In this document: positions 43,250 through 53,780 of the stretch, piece after piece
Layout of the letters: every line of letters begins with the position of its first letter
Position numbering within the stretch: position 1 is the first letter of the stretch
Assembly (NCBI GenBank): GCA_022508345.1
Contig: JAFLVK010000002.1
Location: forward strand, 186,001-250,000
DNA from: Clostridiales bacterium
GTDB lineage: Bacteria > Bacillota > Clostridia > Christensenellales > CAG-314
DNA length: 64,000 nucleotides
Direction: 5' to 3'
Notes under the pieces: generated by a model
Seen by the model: the letters and a program-made list of their open reading frames with translations, nothing else
Told to the model about the DNA's origin: nothing
The model's database searches: none
Position numbers and translations under genes: made by a program

Positions 43250-45770
43250 AAAGGGTTGCTCCTTCTTCCGTTTCAACGGTTAGCGGGCAAGCAAGCTGAA
43301 CGGCATTTTCCATTTGCTCCTTGATTATCTGCTTCACCTGTTCCGCCTCGTGCAGATAGCAGTCCACTATCAATTCGTCGTGGATTTGCAACACAATTTT
43401 ACTCTTGAGTTGCAATTTTCTCATGGCTTCGTCCACCTTGAGCATGGCTATTTTCATTATGTCAGCGGCACTCCCCTGCAATGGCATGTTCATTGCGGCA
43501 CGTTCACCGAAAGCACGCAAATTAAAGTTGCTGGATTTGATTTCGGGAATTTGCCTACGTCTGCCCGTCAAGGTAGTAACGTATCCGTCTCGCCTTGCCT
43601 GTTCCACGCAACTGTCAAGATAAGTTTTGATTGTTGGGAATCGCTCAAAATACAGCTTGATATATTCGTCCGCTTTCTTCACACTGAGGTTGACATTTTG
43701 CGACAGTCCGAAGCTGGAAATACCGTAAATGATACCGAAGTTTACCGCCTTTGCCATGCGGCGCATATCGCTGTTTACCAGCTCGGCAGGTATGCCCATC
43801 AGCTCGGAAGCAACGCGTGTGTGAATGTCCTGTCCGCTCTTGAAGCTATCCAACAAATTGGCGTCCTTGGAGAAAGCGGCAAGCAATCTCAGCTCTATTT
43901 GCGAATAGTCCGCACCCACAAATACGCCGTACTTTGAACAGAACAGCTTGCGAATTTCTTTTCCCATTTCGTTACGAATGGGAATATTTTGCAGGTTTGG
44001 GTCACTACTGGACAGTCTGCCTGTCGATGTCAATGTTTGGTTAAATGTTGTGTGCACCAACCCGCGCTTTACAAGCGGCTTCAAGCCGTCAACGTAGGTT
44101 CCCAGTAGCTTGGAAAGCTTGCGATAGTCCAATATTTTTTGTATTATCGGGTGCTTGTCAAGCAGTCCTTCCAACACGTCATTGTTGGTGGAATAGCCCT
44201 TTTGTGTTTTTTTGCCGTGAGGAAGTCCCAGCTTCTCGAACAGTATCCGTGATAACTGCATGGGGCTGTTGACGTTAAAGTTTTCCTCCGCAAGCTCGTA
44301 TATTTCCGCTGTTATACATTCCAACTGCGCGCGGAAATCCTGCGACATCTTGTCCAGGAGCTGCTCGTCCACCTTTACGCCCTCTTTTTCCATGCGGTAC
44401 AACAGGTCCGACAGTGGCAGCTCTACGTCGTAGTACAGCTTTTCCACTCCGTGTTCCTCCAACTCCCTGTTTAGCTTGTCCGCCAAGGCGTAGATACCCG
44501 CAGTTAGCTGCTTGTAACCGTAAGCCTGAGTGAGGCTAGCCAGGTCCTTGTAGGCACGGTATTCAACCAGATATTGCATGAGGCAAACGTCGAACTTTAC
44601 CGCGTTTATCTCAACGCCGTAACTATCCAATGTGTGTCTAAGCGCCTTTACGTCGTAAACGGCTTTTGCGGTATTTGATGCAAGCAACGGCTTAAGTTTT
44701 TCCCATACTGCTGTTGCCGTCAACTCATCAAGGAAGCTGTCGGAGGGCGCAATTCGGTACTGAGCCGTCGCACTGTTAGCCAAGTATATTTCCCCGTTAT
44801 CCACGTGAAAAGCAAAGTACTTGGCATGAGACATATTGTCAACTACTTCAGTCAACTGCGACATTGATGTCACGTTTTCCACCGTCACTTCAACTTCCGC
44901 AATCTGCTCTGCATTTTCCCCGAAGTTAATACGGGATATTATTGTGCGGAATTGCAACTGCTCCATCAGCTGTTTTACATTAGCATCGTAGGTGGGCAAT
45001 GTAGCATTGTCCAAATCGTACTCAATGTCGGCATTGGTAACAATGGTAGCAAGCTGACGGCTAATGTATGCCATCTCCTTGCCCTCAACAAGCTTGTCGT
45101 GCAATGCACCTTTTTCGTCGTCTACGTGTTCAAAAAGCGCATCGATATTGCCGTACTTTTCCAGCAGTGCCAAGGCAGTTTTTTCACCCACACCGCGCAC
45201 ACCTGGGATATTATCCGAAGTGTCACCGCGCAATGCCTTGTATTCAATTACTTGATGTGGGGTGAGATTGTATATCGTCTTGAGCGTTTCGGGGTTTACA
45301 ACCTCAACGTCCGTTATGCCTTTTTTGGTGAGCAACACGGTTACCTTGTCGCTGACCAGCTGCAACATATCCCTGTCACCTGATACGATGTAACTGTCGT
45401 AGTTGTTGCTTGCCGAAATTGTACCTATGATGTCGTCCGCCTCTACGCCTGCCTTTTCCACTACCGTAACCTTCATTGCAGCAAGTAGCTCATGCAAAAT
45501 GGGCATTTGCGCTGCCAAGTCGTCGGGCATTCCGTGACGGTTAGCCTTGTACTCGGGATAAATGTCCTTGCGGAAATTGTGTCCGCGCATATCGAACGCC
45601 ACCACCAGCTTGTCGGGGGTGTAGTCGGCGATAGCCTTGAGCAGTATATTTGTAAAGCCGTATACCGCGTTGATGTTGCGCCCCTGCTGATCGTTCAAGG
45701 GCTTGATTGCAAAGTACGCGCGATTGAGTATGCTGTTTCCGTCAATAAGCAACAATTTTTGTCTTGCCAT
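43239..45770 (-). CDS. polA: DNA polymerase I
   Basis: An 843-residue polymerase for gap filling and primer removal. Residues 1-290 are the 5'-3' exonuclease (LLIDGNSILNRAYFAI, VVAFDMRGHNFRK, GDRDMLQLV). The middle exonuclease domain lacks the DxE pair (FAFHVDNGEIY), so proofreading is probably absent, as in many Firmicutes. The polymerase has motif A DYSQIELRLLAAF, motif B RRMAKAVNFGIIYGIS and motif C LQIHDELIVD. It starts 9 nt after uvrA and is fourth in the SOS-type repair operon. Confidence 0.97.
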   Translation of the reverse strand: MARQKLLLIDGNSILNRAYFAIKPLNDQQGRNINAVYGFTNILLKAIADYTPDKLVVAFDMRGHNFRKDIYPEYKANRHGMPDDLAAQMPILHELLAAMKVTVVEKAGVEADDIIGTISASNNYDSYIVSGDRDMLQLVSDKVTVLLTKKGITDVEVVNPETLKTIYNLTPHQVIEYKALRGDTSDNIPGVRGVGEKTALALLEKYGNIDALFEHVDDEKGALHDKLVEGKEMAYISRQLATIVTNADIEYDLDNATLPTYDANVKQLMEQLQFRTIISRINFGENAEQIAEVEVTVENVTSMSQLTEVVDNMSHAKYFAFHVDNGEIYLANSATAQYRIAPSDSFLDELTATAVWEKLKPLLASNTAKAVYDVKALRHTLDSYGVEINAVKFDVCLMQYLVEYRAYKDLASLTQAYGYKQLTAGIYALADKLNRELEEHGVEKLYYDVELPLSDLLYRMEKEGVKVDEQLLDKMSQDFRAQLECITAEIYELAEENFNVNSPMQLSRILFEKLGLPHGKKTQKGYSTNNDVLEGLLDKHPIIQKILDYRKLSKLLGTYVDGLKPLVKRGLVHTTFNQTLTSTGRLSSSDPNLQNIPIRNEMGKEIRKLFCSKYGVFVGADYSQIELRLLAAFSKDANLLDSFKSGQDIHTRVASELMGIPAELVNSDMRRMAKAVNFGIIYGISSFGLSQNVNLSVKKADEYIKLYFERFPTIKTYLDSCVEQARRDGYVTTLTGRRRQIPEIKSSNFNLRAFGERAAMNMPLQGSAADIMKIAMLKVDEAMRKLQLKSKIVLQIHDELIVDCYLHEAEQVKQIIKEQMENAVQLACPLTVETEEGATLYEA

Positions 45771-45779
45771 AATACACCT

Positions 45780-48599
45780 TTATTCGTGTTTTGCCTTTTC
45801 GAGAATGGGTTTCAAAAACTCACCTGTGTAGCTATTTTTCACTTGCGCAATTTGCTCGGGAGTACCTGTTGCGATAACCGTTCCACCCTCGTCGCCGCCT
45901 TCCGGTCCAAGGTCCACAATGTTGTCAGCCACCTTGATTACGTCAAGGTTGTGTTCGATGACTATTACCGTGTTACCACCTGCCACAAGGCGCTGAATTA
46001 TGGAAATTAGCTTTGCTACGTCGTGGCTGTGCAGTCCTGTAGTTGGCTCGTCCAGTATATAAAGTGTTTTGCCTGTGGAGCGCTTGGACAGCTCCGTTGC
46101 AAGCTTGACACGTTGCGCTTCACCGCCACTAAGCGTTGTTGCGGGCTGTCCCAGCTTCATATATCCCAACCCCACGTCGTACAGGGTTTGAATTTTATTT
46201 TTAATTGACGTGATATTTTCGAAAAAGCCCACCGCCTCTTCAATGGTCATGTCCAGTACGTCGGCAATAGATTTACCCTTGTATTTGACGGCTAGCGTTT
46301 CGCGGTTGTAGCGTGCACCGTGGCACACCTCACATGGAACGTACACGTCAGGTAGGAAGTTCATTGCAATGCGCAATATTCCGTCGCCGTCACAGTGGTC
46401 GCAACGGCCGCCCTTGACGTTGAAGCTGAAACGTCCCGATTGGTAGCCACGCTCCTTTGCATCGGGGGTTGCGGCAAAAAGGTCGCGTATCATGGTGAAC
46501 ACGCCCGTGTACGTTGCAGGGTTAGATCGCGGCGTACGCCCGATTGCACTTTGGTCGATGGAAATAACTTTGTCAAGGTACTCGATACCCTCGATTTCCT
46601 TGCAAGCCGAATCAGCCCTGCGCGCACGGTTGAGGTGTTGTTCAAGGTACGGCAGCAGCACTTCGTTTACAAGGCTGCTCTTGCCGCTACCCGATACGCC
46701 CGTTACAACAGTAAGGCAACCCAGCGGAAAGCTTACGTCGATATTCTTGAGGTTGTTTTTGTATGCGCCCCTAACAACTAGGTTGTGTCCGTTACCCTTG
46801 CGACGTTCCGTCGGCACTGGGATGGACATTTCTCCGGACAGGTATTTACCTGTTATGGATTTTTCGCACCCCATTATTTCACTTACAGGGCCTGCAAATA
46901 CAATTTCACCGCCGTGAACACCTGCTCCCGGTCCTACGTCCACAACGTAATCTGCCGCGCGGATTGTGTCCTCGTCGTGCTCAACAACAATCAGCGTATT
47001 GCCTATGTCGCGCAGTCGCGAAAGCGTTGCAATGAGCTTGCTGTTGTCGCGTTGGTGAAGTCCGATACTGGGTTCGTCCAGTATATACAGTACGCCTGTT
47101 AGCCCGCTACCTATTTGCGTAGCAAGACGTATGCGTTGCGCCTCACCGCCCGACAGTGTTCCTGCGCTACGGTTGAGCGTTAAATATCCCAAGCCCACGT
47201 CCACAAGAAATTTAAGACGGGCGTTGACTTCCTTTAACACCATGTACGCAATTTTTGCTCGCGTTTCGTCCAGCTCCAAATTTGTGAAAAATTCCAAAGC
47301 CTTGACAATGGATAACTCGCCCACTTCCCAGATATTAAGTCCTCCAACTTTGACGGACAGTATTTCATTTTTGAGACGTTTGCCGTGGCAATGTGAACAG
47401 GGCTTGTCCACCATATATTTTTCATATTCCTGACGCGTCCAGTCGCTCTTGCACTCGTTGTGACGGCGCGTCATCATGGGGATAATTCCCTCCCATGTTG
47501 CGTTGAATGAGCGCCCATCCTTGAGGTGACACACGATTGGCTCATTGCCGTTGCCGTACATTATTACGTTGTAGGCAGACTTGGGCAAGTCCCTTACAGG
47601 CACGTCGCAACTAAAACCGTATTTTTCCGCAATGGCGTCGAACAGCATTCGCATCCAGCTAGCAGCGCCAAGGTTAAAGCCCAGCAATTTCACCGCGCCC
47701 TCGTGTAACGACTTGCTGTCGTCGGGCAAAATTAAATTTTCGTCAAACTCCTGCTTGAACCCCAAGCCAAGACATTCGGGGCAGGCGCCAAATGGGCTGT
47801 TGAATGAAAAGGAACGGGGTTCCAATTCCTCAATGGTAAAGCCGCATTCGGGGCAGGCAAACTTGTCCGAATAGGTTGTTTCCGTGCCGTTAGCCGACAC
47901 TACCACCAACCCCTCGGCAAGCTTCAACGCCGTTTCGATACTGTCGGACAGACGGGTGTTCATTTCCGGCTTTACCGTCAAACGGTCGATAACAACACTG
48001 ATGTTGTGCTTGATGTTTTTTTCCAGCTTGATTTCTTCGTCCAACGTGTAGGTGTTGCCGTCAACGGACACGCGCACATATCCTTGACGTTTCAGTTGGT
48101 CGAACAGCTTTGTGTATTCGCCCTTACGTCCGCGAACAACAGGCGCAAGGATAAGCAGCTTGGTTCCCTCGCCCAGCGCCATTACTCTGTCGCATATTTG
48201 GTCCACCGTGGTTTTGGCAATAGGCAAACCGCAATGCGGACAGTACGGCACACCAATACGGGCGAACAGCAAACGCAAGTAGTCGTAAATTTCCGTGACC
48301 GTGCCCACCGTTGAACGGGGGTTGGACGAGGTTGTCTTTTGGTCGATGGAAATTGCAGGCGACAGTCCGTCAATGCTCTCCACATCCGGCTTGTCCATCT
48401 GCCCCAGGAATTGACGGGCGTAGCTTGACAGGCTCTCAACGTAACGACGTTGCCCCTCGGCAAATATCGTGTCAAAAGCAAGCGACGACTTACCGCTACC
48501 CGACAAACCCGTAAACACTACAAGCTTGTCGCGCGGAATTGTAAGGCTCACGCTTTTCAAGTTGTTTTCTTTTGCATTTTTAATTACTATGTCTTTCAT
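45780..48599 (-). CDS. uvrA: UvrABC excision nuclease subunit A
   Basis: A 939-residue damage-recognition ATPase of nucleotide excision repair. Two ABC cassettes: Walker [10 protein letters not shown] (about 31-39) and GVSGSGKSS (about 635-643), with signatures [12 protein letters not shown] and [12 protein letters not shown]. Two zinc fingers are intact (CPECG with CPECLG; CDHCDG with CEVCHG). The start at 48599 ([13 protein letters not shown]) fits family proteins better than the ATG 18 nt upstream. It is 40 nt after the GNAT gene and 9 nt before polA. Confidence 0.97.
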   Translation of the reverse strand: MKDIVIKNAKENNLKSVSLTIPRDKLVVFTGLSGSGKSSLAFDTIFAEGQRRYVESLSSYARQFLGQMDKPDVESIDGLSPAISIDQKTTSSNPRSTVGTVTEIYDYLRLLFARIGVPYCPHCGLPIAKTTVDQICDRVMALGEGTKLLILAPVVRGRKGEYTKLFDQLKRQGYVRVSVDGNTYTLDEEIKLEKNIKHNISVVIDRLTVKPEMNTRLSDSIETALKLAEGLVVVSANGTETTYSDKFACPECGFTIEELEPRSFSFNSPFGACPECLGLGFKQEFDENLILPDDSKSLHEGAVKLLGFNLGAASWMRMLFDAIAEKYGFSCDVPVRDLPKSAYNVIMYGNGNEPIVCHLKDGRSFNATWEGIIPMMTRRHNECKSDWTRQEYEKYMVDKPCSHCHGKRLKNEILSVKVGGLNIWEVGELSIVKALEFFTNLELDETRAKIAYMVLKEVNARLKFLVDVGLGYLTLNRSAGTLSGGEAQRIRLATQIGSGLTGVLYILDEPSIGLHQRDNSKLIATLSRLRDIGNTLIVVEHDEDTIRAADYVVDVGPGAGVHGGEIVFAGPVSEIMGCEKSITGKYLSGEMSIPVPTERRKGNGHNLVVRGAYKNNLKNIDVSFPLGCLTVVTGVSGSGKSSLVNEVLLPYLEQHLNRARRADSACKEIEGIEYLDKVISIDQSAIGRTPRSNPATYTGVFTMIRDLFAATPDAKERGYQSGRFSFNVKGGRCDHCDGDGILRIAMNFLPDVYVPCEVCHGARYNRETLAVKYKGKSIADVLDMTIEEAVGFFENITSIKNKIQTLYDVGLGYMKLGQPATTLSGGEAQRVKLATELSKRSTGKTLYILDEPTTGLHSHDVAKLISIIQRLVAGGNTVIVIEHNLDVIKVADNIVDLGPEGGDEGGTVIATGTPEQIAQVKNSYTGEFLKPILEKAKHE

Positions 48600-48638
48600 T
48601 TTGTTTTCCGTAAGCATACTGTTAGTATGCGTGATATT

Positions 48639-49457
48639 TCAGTTGTTTTGCGGTATGTAAGCTATTTCGTAGCGAGATTTTCCGTAAACGTAGCCAATCT
48701 TCAAATACAGGTGGTTGGACACGGGATTGTTTTGATCGACGTGTAAATAGGGCAGATTACCGCTTGTTATTGCTTGCTCCGTCAAGTAAGTTACAACTTT
48801 ACGCGAATATCCTTTGTTTCGATATTCGGGCTTTGTGTATACGTTTGCCAGTCTGCACAGTCCGTTATCTTCATAATAGCCCGATGCCACGGAAACGATT
48901 TTGCCGTCATCACATAGTATCGCGTACGAATGAATTCTCTGCGATATACTATCCGTTACTTTATCCAATTCAGACTTTTCGCCCAGCGCTTCAAACGTGA
49001 AGTCCACTACCAACTGCGCAATTTCGCCAATGTTTTTTTCCGTTGCATGCTCAACGCCTGAAGTATCACAAGAGTTGACTTTTTCACAGTACATTACGTC
49101 CATAAACAAATCTACTTTGTGGCTACCGCCTACGCGTAGTTCATACGCTGTCAAAAAAGCATTTGATAACCCATACGGTCCTATGGTTTTGCTAAAAGTC
49201 AGTTTGTGATTTGCCACAATGTCAGCCAGTTCTTCCGAGCAACATTCGCTGCCATACAAAACAAGAGGATAATCGCCAACGTGAATTGCCAACAGCAACT
49301 GACCGTCAGTTTCTATGCGAATTGCATAGTCCATAGTATTGCAATGGGTAATTGCTTTGGCGTTCACTTCAAAAAAAGTTGTGCCGAGTGGGTCGTTTCT
49401 GATAATATCTAAATTTTCGTCAAGAAACTCTTGACCTGTTGTATATAATTTAAACAT
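48639..49457 (-). CDS. GNAT-family N-acetyltransferase
   Basis: A 272-residue protein. The C-terminal half (about 140-270) is a GNAT domain with acetyl-CoA motif VYTKPEYRNKGYSRKVVTYL and the final strand-loop LPYLHVDQNNPVSNHLYLKIGY. The N-terminal half is a second, degenerate GNAT-like fold, as in proteins of this length. It lies between uvrB (31 nt) and uvrA (40 nt), ribosome-binding site TAGGAAAA, so is likely expressed with DNA repair. The substrate is unknown. Confidence 0.85.
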   Translation of the reverse strand: MFKLYTTGQEFLDENLDIIRNDPLGTTFFEVNAKAITHCNTMDYAIRIETDGQLLLAIHVGDYPLVLYGSECCSEELADIVANHKLTFSKTIGPYGLSNAFLTAYELRVGGSHKVDLFMDVMYCEKVNSCDTSGVEHATEKNIGEIAQLVVDFTFEALGEKSELDKVTDSISQRIHSYAILCDDGKIVSVASGYYEDNGLCRLANVYTKPEYRNKGYSRKVVTYLTEQAITSGNLPYLHVDQNNPVSNHLYLKIGYVYGKSRYEIAYIPQNN

Positions 49458-49488
49458 ATTGTTTTCCTACACAAATTCTGCAGATGCC

Positions 49489-51453
49489 TCACCGCTTTTT
49501 GCGTTTTTCTTTTTCCAGTCGTTTTGTTAGCTGAACCACCTGCTCGCGCAGTTGAATTGCCTTTTCAAAGTCCAGCTGATTGGCAGCAGTTTTCATACGC
49601 GCCGTAACATTGTCAATTTCTCTTTCTAGGTCCTTGACGCTCATTGTGTCGTCGCCCTTTTGCGTAATTTCAAGGGTGTTTTCCACTTCGTGCTCGATTG
49701 TTTTGGGTGTGATGTTATTTGCTACGTTGTACTCGTGCTGAACCTTTCTCCTGCGGTTGGTTTCGCCAATTGCGCGCTTCATGCTGTCCGTCATGACGTC
49801 GGCGTACATGATAACCCTGCCGTCGGCGTTACGCGCAGCACGCCCGATTATCTGAATAAGTGACGTGTCGCTTCGCAAAAAACCCTCCTTGTCGGCATCA
49901 AGGATAGCAACAAGCTTTACCTGTGGCATGTCCAAGCCCTCGCGTAGCAAATTGATACCCACAAGCACGTCGAACTCACCTTTCTTGAGCCCGGTTACAA
50001 TTTCCACACGTTCAAGCGTGTCAATTTCCGAGTGCATGTACTTTACGCGAATGTCCTGCTTGGCAAGGAAGTCTGTCAAGCTCTCCGCCATGCGTTTTGT
50101 CAAGGTTGTAACAAGCACGCGTCCGCCACCCGTTACCACCTTGTGTATTTCGCCCAGCAAGTCGTCAATTTGCCCTTCAACTGGGCGCACTTCCACTTCG
50201 GGGTCCAGCAACCCCGTGGGACGTATCAGCTGTTCCACCACGTTGTCGGCGCGCTTAAGCTCGTACTCGGCAGGTGTTGCCGATACGCACACAAGCTGAC
50301 CTAGACGGGCATCAAATTCGTCAAACATTAACGGACGGTTGTCGTAGGCACTTTTCAGACGGAAGCCGTAGCCTACAAGATTCACCTTGCGCGCTCTGTC
50401 ACCGTTGTACATACCGCGTATTTGCGGTATCGTCATGTGACTTTCGTCAATAAAGGTGATGAAGTCGTCGGGGAAGTAATCGAGCAATGTAAATGGCGGC
50501 TCTCCTGCGCTGCGCCCGTCGAAATAGCGCGAGTAGTTTTCGATACCGCTACAGTAGCCCATTTCCTGCATCATTTCGATGTCGTAGGACACACGCTGCT
50601 TCAAGCGTTGCGCTTCCACTATCTTGTTGATGTCATTGAAGTCGGCAACTTCCGTTTCCATGTCCTGCTTGATTTCCTGAAGCGCCTTTTCCATTGTCAC
50701 GCCCTCAACGACGTACTGGCTTGCAGGGAAGATAATGGTATGCAGCAAGTTAGCCACGATATTACCCGTCAGCGCGTCTATTTCCTGCACTTTTTCCACC
50801 TCATCTCCCCAAAATTGCACACGGATGGCGTGTTCGGAGTAGGACGCAGGGTAAATTTCCAATATGTCGCCACGCACGCGGAATGTACCGCGGTGGAAGT
50901 CCATATCGTTACGCGTGTACTGGATGGAAATGAGCTTTTTTATTACGTCCTCGCGGGATACTTCATCTCCCGGGCGAAGAGACAGGCTCATTTTGTAATA
51001 TTCGCCGGGCGCGCCCAAGCCGTAAATGCAACTGACGCTTGCGACAACAATTGTATCGCGCCTTTCAAACAGACTGCACGTTGCCGAGTGGCGCAAACGG
51101 TCGATTTCGTCGTTGATGTCAATTTCCTTTTCGATGTACAAATCGCGTGACGGAATGTAGCTTTCGGGCATGTAGTAATCGTAGTAGGAAACGAAAAACT
51201 CTACTCTGTTTTCGGGGAAAAATTCGCGGAATTCATTGCAAAGCTGTGCGGCAAGCGTCTTGTTGTGGCATATAACAAGCGCAGGACGGTTGACGTTGGC
51301 GATAATGTTCGCCATCGTAAAGGTTTTACCGCTGCCCGTAACGCCACGGAGCACCTGTGTTGCCAGTCCGTCGCGTATGCCCTGTGTAAGCTGGGCTATT
51401 GCCTGCGGTTGGTCGCCACAAGGCTTATATTTTGAGTGAAGTTTGAATTCCAT
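49489..51453 (-). CDS. uvrB: UvrABC excision nuclease subunit B
   Basis: A 654-residue helicase-like subunit that verifies damage and recruits UvrC. Walker [10 protein letters not shown], the beta-hairpin [20 protein letters not shown], helicase motifs ([26 protein letters not shown]) and the C-terminal UVR domain ([14 protein letters not shown]) are intact. The start at 51453 ([16 protein letters not shown]) has TTGGAG 5 nt ahead; the longer frame from 51486 would start inside the LexA operator. It is first in the uvrB-GNAT-uvrA-polA-coaE operon. Confidence 0.97.
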   Translation of the reverse strand: MEFKLHSKYKPCGDQPQAIAQLTQGIRDGLATQVLRGVTGSGKTFTMANIIANVNRPALVICHNKTLAAQLCNEFREFFPENRVEFFVSYYDYYMPESYIPSRDLYIEKEIDINDEIDRLRHSATCSLFERRDTIVVASVSCIYGLGAPGEYYKMSLSLRPGDEVSREDVIKKLISIQYTRNDMDFHRGTFRVRGDILEIYPASYSEHAIRVQFWGDEVEKVQEIDALTGNIVANLLHTIIFPASQYVVEGVTMEKALQEIKQDMETEVADFNDINKIVEAQRLKQRVSYDIEMMQEMGYCSGIENYSRYFDGRSAGEPPFTLLDYFPDDFITFIDESHMTIPQIRGMYNGDRARKVNLVGYGFRLKSAYDNRPLMFDEFDARLGQLVCVSATPAEYELKRADNVVEQLIRPTGLLDPEVEVRPVEGQIDDLLGEIHKVVTGGGRVLVTTLTKRMAESLTDFLAKQDIRVKYMHSEIDTLERVEIVTGLKKGEFDVLVGINLLREGLDMPQVKLVAILDADKEGFLRSDTSLIQIIGRAARNADGRVIMYADVMTDSMKRAIGETNRRRKVQHEYNVANNITPKTIEHEVENTLEITQKGDDTMSVKDLEREIDNVTARMKTAANQLDFEKAIQLREQVVQLTKRLEKEKRKKR

Positions 51454-51478
51454 TTTTCTCCAAATTCTATTTGCTTTT

Positions 51479-51494
51479 ACGAACATTTGTTCGT
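51479..51494. promoter_or_regulatory. LexA (SOS) operator upstream of uvrB
   Basis: ACGAACATTTGTTCGT is a palindrome around four central bases and matches the Gram-positive LexA box CGAAC-N4-GTTCG. It lies just after the -10 box, over the predicted transcription start and 25 nt before the uvrB ATG, a position where LexA would block transcription. Confidence 0.88.
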
Positions 51495-51500
51495 AAAATA

Positions 51501-51529
51501 ATTATATTAAAATTGTAAGTGGTTGTCAA
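51501..51529 (-). promoter_or_regulatory. Perfect consensus promoter of the uvrB repair operon
   Basis: On the minus strand TTGACA (51529-51524), 17 nt, TATAAT (51506-51501). The strongest promoter by sequence in the window, directly followed by the LexA box, so the operon should be off until SOS induction and then strongly on. Confidence 0.88.
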
Positions 51530-51592
51530 TTATTAAACAACACTTTGACTTTATAACTTGATGAGTAAATATTTCGTAGGCTTGACAGACGC

Positions 51593-52366
51593 TTATAAGC
51601 CGTTCAAACAGTAAATTTCGTAAAGTCCTTTGAGGGATAGTTCGCGGTCGATGTGGTCGAATAGCGGTTCAACCTCGGTCAGCAACGTGGACAGTCCGCC
51701 CGTTGCAATAACTTTAGCGCAGGACAATCCCGTTTCCGCTTTTATTCGCTCGATAAGATACTTTACCTGCCCCACCGCGCCGTAAACTACACCGCTTTGT
51801 ATTGCCTTGCGCGTGGAATTAGCACAAGCTTTACTTGGCGTTTCCAGTTCCACGCTGGGTAGCTTTGCCGTACAGCGTGCAAGGCTCTCCATTGTGGATT
51901 TCAATCCCAAAGTAATTGCTCCACCGATAAATTCTTTCTTATCGTTTACCACGTTAAATGTGGTAGCTGTTCCGAAATCGACAAGGACAAAGGGCGCGCC
52001 GTATTGTTTTTCCGCCGCAACACAGGTGATAATTCTGTCGCTGCCAAGCTCACGCGGGTTTTCGTAGCGAATTGCAATTCCCGTCTTTACGCCAACGCCA
52101 ACAATCAACGGCTTTACACCGAAAACGTATTGAATGACGTTTGTAAAGGTGTAGTCCAGTTGCGGAATAACGGAAGAAACGATTGCGCCTGTTACGGAGT
52201 GTTCGTCAATCTTGTTGTGAGAAAGAAGCTGCAACAGCAATGCAACGTATTCGTCGGACGTGCGCTTGACATCCGTGGACATTTTGAATGAATTTGTAAG
52301 CTTGCCGTTGTCGCCAAACAAGCCGATTTTTATATTAGTGTTACCTATATCTACTGCAATTATCAT
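51593..52366 (-). CDS. coaX: Type III pantothenate kinase
   Basis: A 257-residue CoaX, which phosphorylates pantothenate at the first step of CoA synthesis. Family motifs: phosphate loop DIGNTNIKIGLF (residues 5-16), ENPRELGSDRI (pantothenate pocket), VDFGTATTFNVV and FIGGAITLGL. Length is normal. It follows the putative pantothenate transporter gene by 37 nt, so uptake and phosphorylation are encoded together; coaE in the neighbouring operon is the last step of the same pathway. Confidence 0.95.
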   Translation of the reverse strand: MIIAVDIGNTNIKIGLFGDNGKLTNSFKMSTDVKRTSDEYVALLLQLLSHNKIDEHSVTGAIVSSVIPQLDYTFTNVIQYVFGVKPLIVGVGVKTGIAIRYENPRELGSDRIITCVAAEKQYGAPFVLVDFGTATTFNVVNDKKEFIGGAITLGLKSTMESLARCTAKLPSVELETPSKACANSTRKAIQSGVVYGAVGQVKYLIERIKAETGLSCAKVIATGGLSTLLTEVEPLFDHIDRELSLKGLYEIYCLNGL

Positions 52367-52403
52367 AAGTTATTTTTCCTTTATCTCAACAATGTACAAA
52401 CTC

Positions 52404-53024
52404 TCAGTCCTTTCCCTTACCGGCTAGGCGCCAGTTGTTGCCGTCAATGCCCAGCTTGAGCCCGCGACGTACCCCCAACACTACATAGGGAGCAACAATA
52501 AGGGACACAAGATACTCGGGCAAAATGTTTATAAATACCAGCCCTTTAACAGCTGCGATAAAGCCCTCTCCCCCCTGGGATAGGTAAGAAAAGGGAAGCA
52601 GGAAAAACGCCGTGTTGGACACAAGCCCTACCGCAATCGCCACCGTCATTGCCGCAACCTGAGCAAGCCTGCGCTTTGGCACTTTAGCCAATGCCACAAG
52701 CAGAATGCGGTACACGCTAAAGGTTACAACGCCTGCCAAAACCCTAGGAATAATGTACACCAGGGGTTTGAAATACCACTCTATCGCATCGGGAAATATA
52801 AATGCTTTAATAAATGACGCTATCCCGAAAAAGGTAAATGCCAGTACCCCGTCCGCCCAGCTGTTTTGTATAAAGCAAAAGCTGAAGGTTACCAGCAACA
52901 CGCAAATTGCCATAGAAATAGGCAAAGCCGCGCTTATACCGCGGTCAATCATCATTGCAACAAATATCGTTGCAAACATGATTGCATACTTTGCCACCTT
53001 AAATGCTCTACTATTGTTTACCAT
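52404..53024 (-). CDS. Putative ECF transporter S component, probably for pantothenate
   Basis: A 206-residue membrane protein with about six spans (for example AIMFATIFVAMMIDRGISAAL and IVAPYVVLGVRRGLKL), the size and layout of ECF-type S components such as PanT. The ATG at 53024 has TGGAGG at optimal spacing. The specificity is inferred from the directly following coaX; no ECF ATPase or T component is in the window. Other membrane families of like size cannot be excluded. Confidence 0.65.
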   Translation of the reverse strand: MVNNSRAFKVAKYAIMFATIFVAMMIDRGISAALPISMAICVLLVTFSFCFIQNSWADGVLAFTFFGIASFIKAFIFPDAIEWYFKPLVYIIPRVLAGVVTFSVYRILLVALAKVPKRRLAQVAAMTVAIAVGLVSNTAFFLLPFSYLSQGGEGFIAAVKGLVFINILPEYLVSLIVAPYVVLGVRRGLKLGIDGNNWRLAGKGKD

Positions 53025-53135
53025 AAAACCTCCAATTTCGTCCCAAGCCCCGCAAGCCTTGTGGGTACGAATACACATTTTTGGTAAATGCTGAAATTTG
53101 AAGTGTCGTTTGGTTACCCAATACGACCTGAAGTT

Positions 53136-53164
53136 ATTTTACCATATCGACGGTAAAAATACAA
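53136..53164 (-). promoter_or_regulatory. Promoter with inverted repeat before the transporter-coaX genes
   Basis: On the minus strand TTGTAT (53164-53159) and TAAAAT (53141-53136) are 17 nt apart. TTTTACC-N8-GGTAAAA (53137-53158) covers the spacer and -10, a possible repressor site. The roughly 110-nt leader to the ATG holds nothing recognised. Confidence 0.5.
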
Positions 53165-53171
53165 TTATATA

Positions 53172-53780
53172 CTATTTATCCAATTGAGTGTTTGTGAGTA
53201 TCTGTTCTATCTTGGCAAGCACTGCTTCCTTGCCTGTTTTGTCGGTGGAGGATACGGGAAGCACGTTGTCCGCGCCCACCTTGAAGAAGTTTGCTATTGC
53301 CCTACACCTGTTTTTCACCTGGCTCTTGGAAATCTTGTCCGCCTTGGTTGCAACAATGGTAAATGGCACATTGCTAGCAAACATGTAGTTGTACATTGTT
53401 GCGTCATCCCGTGTGGGTTCATGGCGAATATCCACCAAAAAGAAAACATGTGAAAGTTTGCTTTCATTGGCAAGGTACTTCTCTAGCAAATCCGCCCATT
53501 TGAGCTTTTCGGCGTCAGATACCTTTGCAAAGCCGTACCCGGGTAAATCCGCAAGCAGAAATTCCTCCGCGCCCTCGTTTATCAAAAAGTAGTTGATAAG
53601 CCGAGTTCTTCCGGGAAGCTTTGACGTGCGGGCAAGCTTGCCGTCGTTGACAAGGTAGTTGATGAAGCTACTCTTGCCAACATTGGATTTGCCTGCTACC
53701 GCTATTTGGGGCAGATCGGAAACGATACACTGTGCGTACGTTGCCGCGCCCTTAACATAAGATGCTCTTTTTATTTGCAT
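53172..53780 (-). CDS. engB: Ribosome-biogenesis GTPase EngB/YsxC
   Basis: A 202-residue small GTPase needed for 50S assembly. G1 AGKSNVGKSSFIN (about 30-42), the switch sequence LPGRTRLINYF, G3 DLPGYGFAKV, and G4 TKADK are as in YihA/YsxC. It overlaps the end of lon by 10 nt; the lon-engB pair is standard in Firmicutes. Confidence 0.95.
   Translation of the reverse strand: MQIKRASYVKGAATYAQCIVSDLPQIAVAGKSNVGKSSFINYLVNDGKLARTSKLPGRTRLINYFLINEGAEEFLLADLPGYGFAKVSDAEKLKWADLLEKYLANESKLSHVFFLVDIRHEPTRDDATMYNYMFASNVPFTIVATKADKISKSQVKNRCRAIANFFKVGADNVLPVSSTDKTGKEAVLAKIEQILTNTQLDK

Noticed and set aside
44600..44900. Active 3'-5' proofreading domain in DNA polymerase I
   Set aside because: The first exonuclease motif lacks the DxE pair, so the domain is present only as a structural relic.
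48600..48638. LexA box before uvrA
   Set aside because: No CGAAC-N4-GTTCG pattern here; uvrA is probably read from the uvrB promoter.
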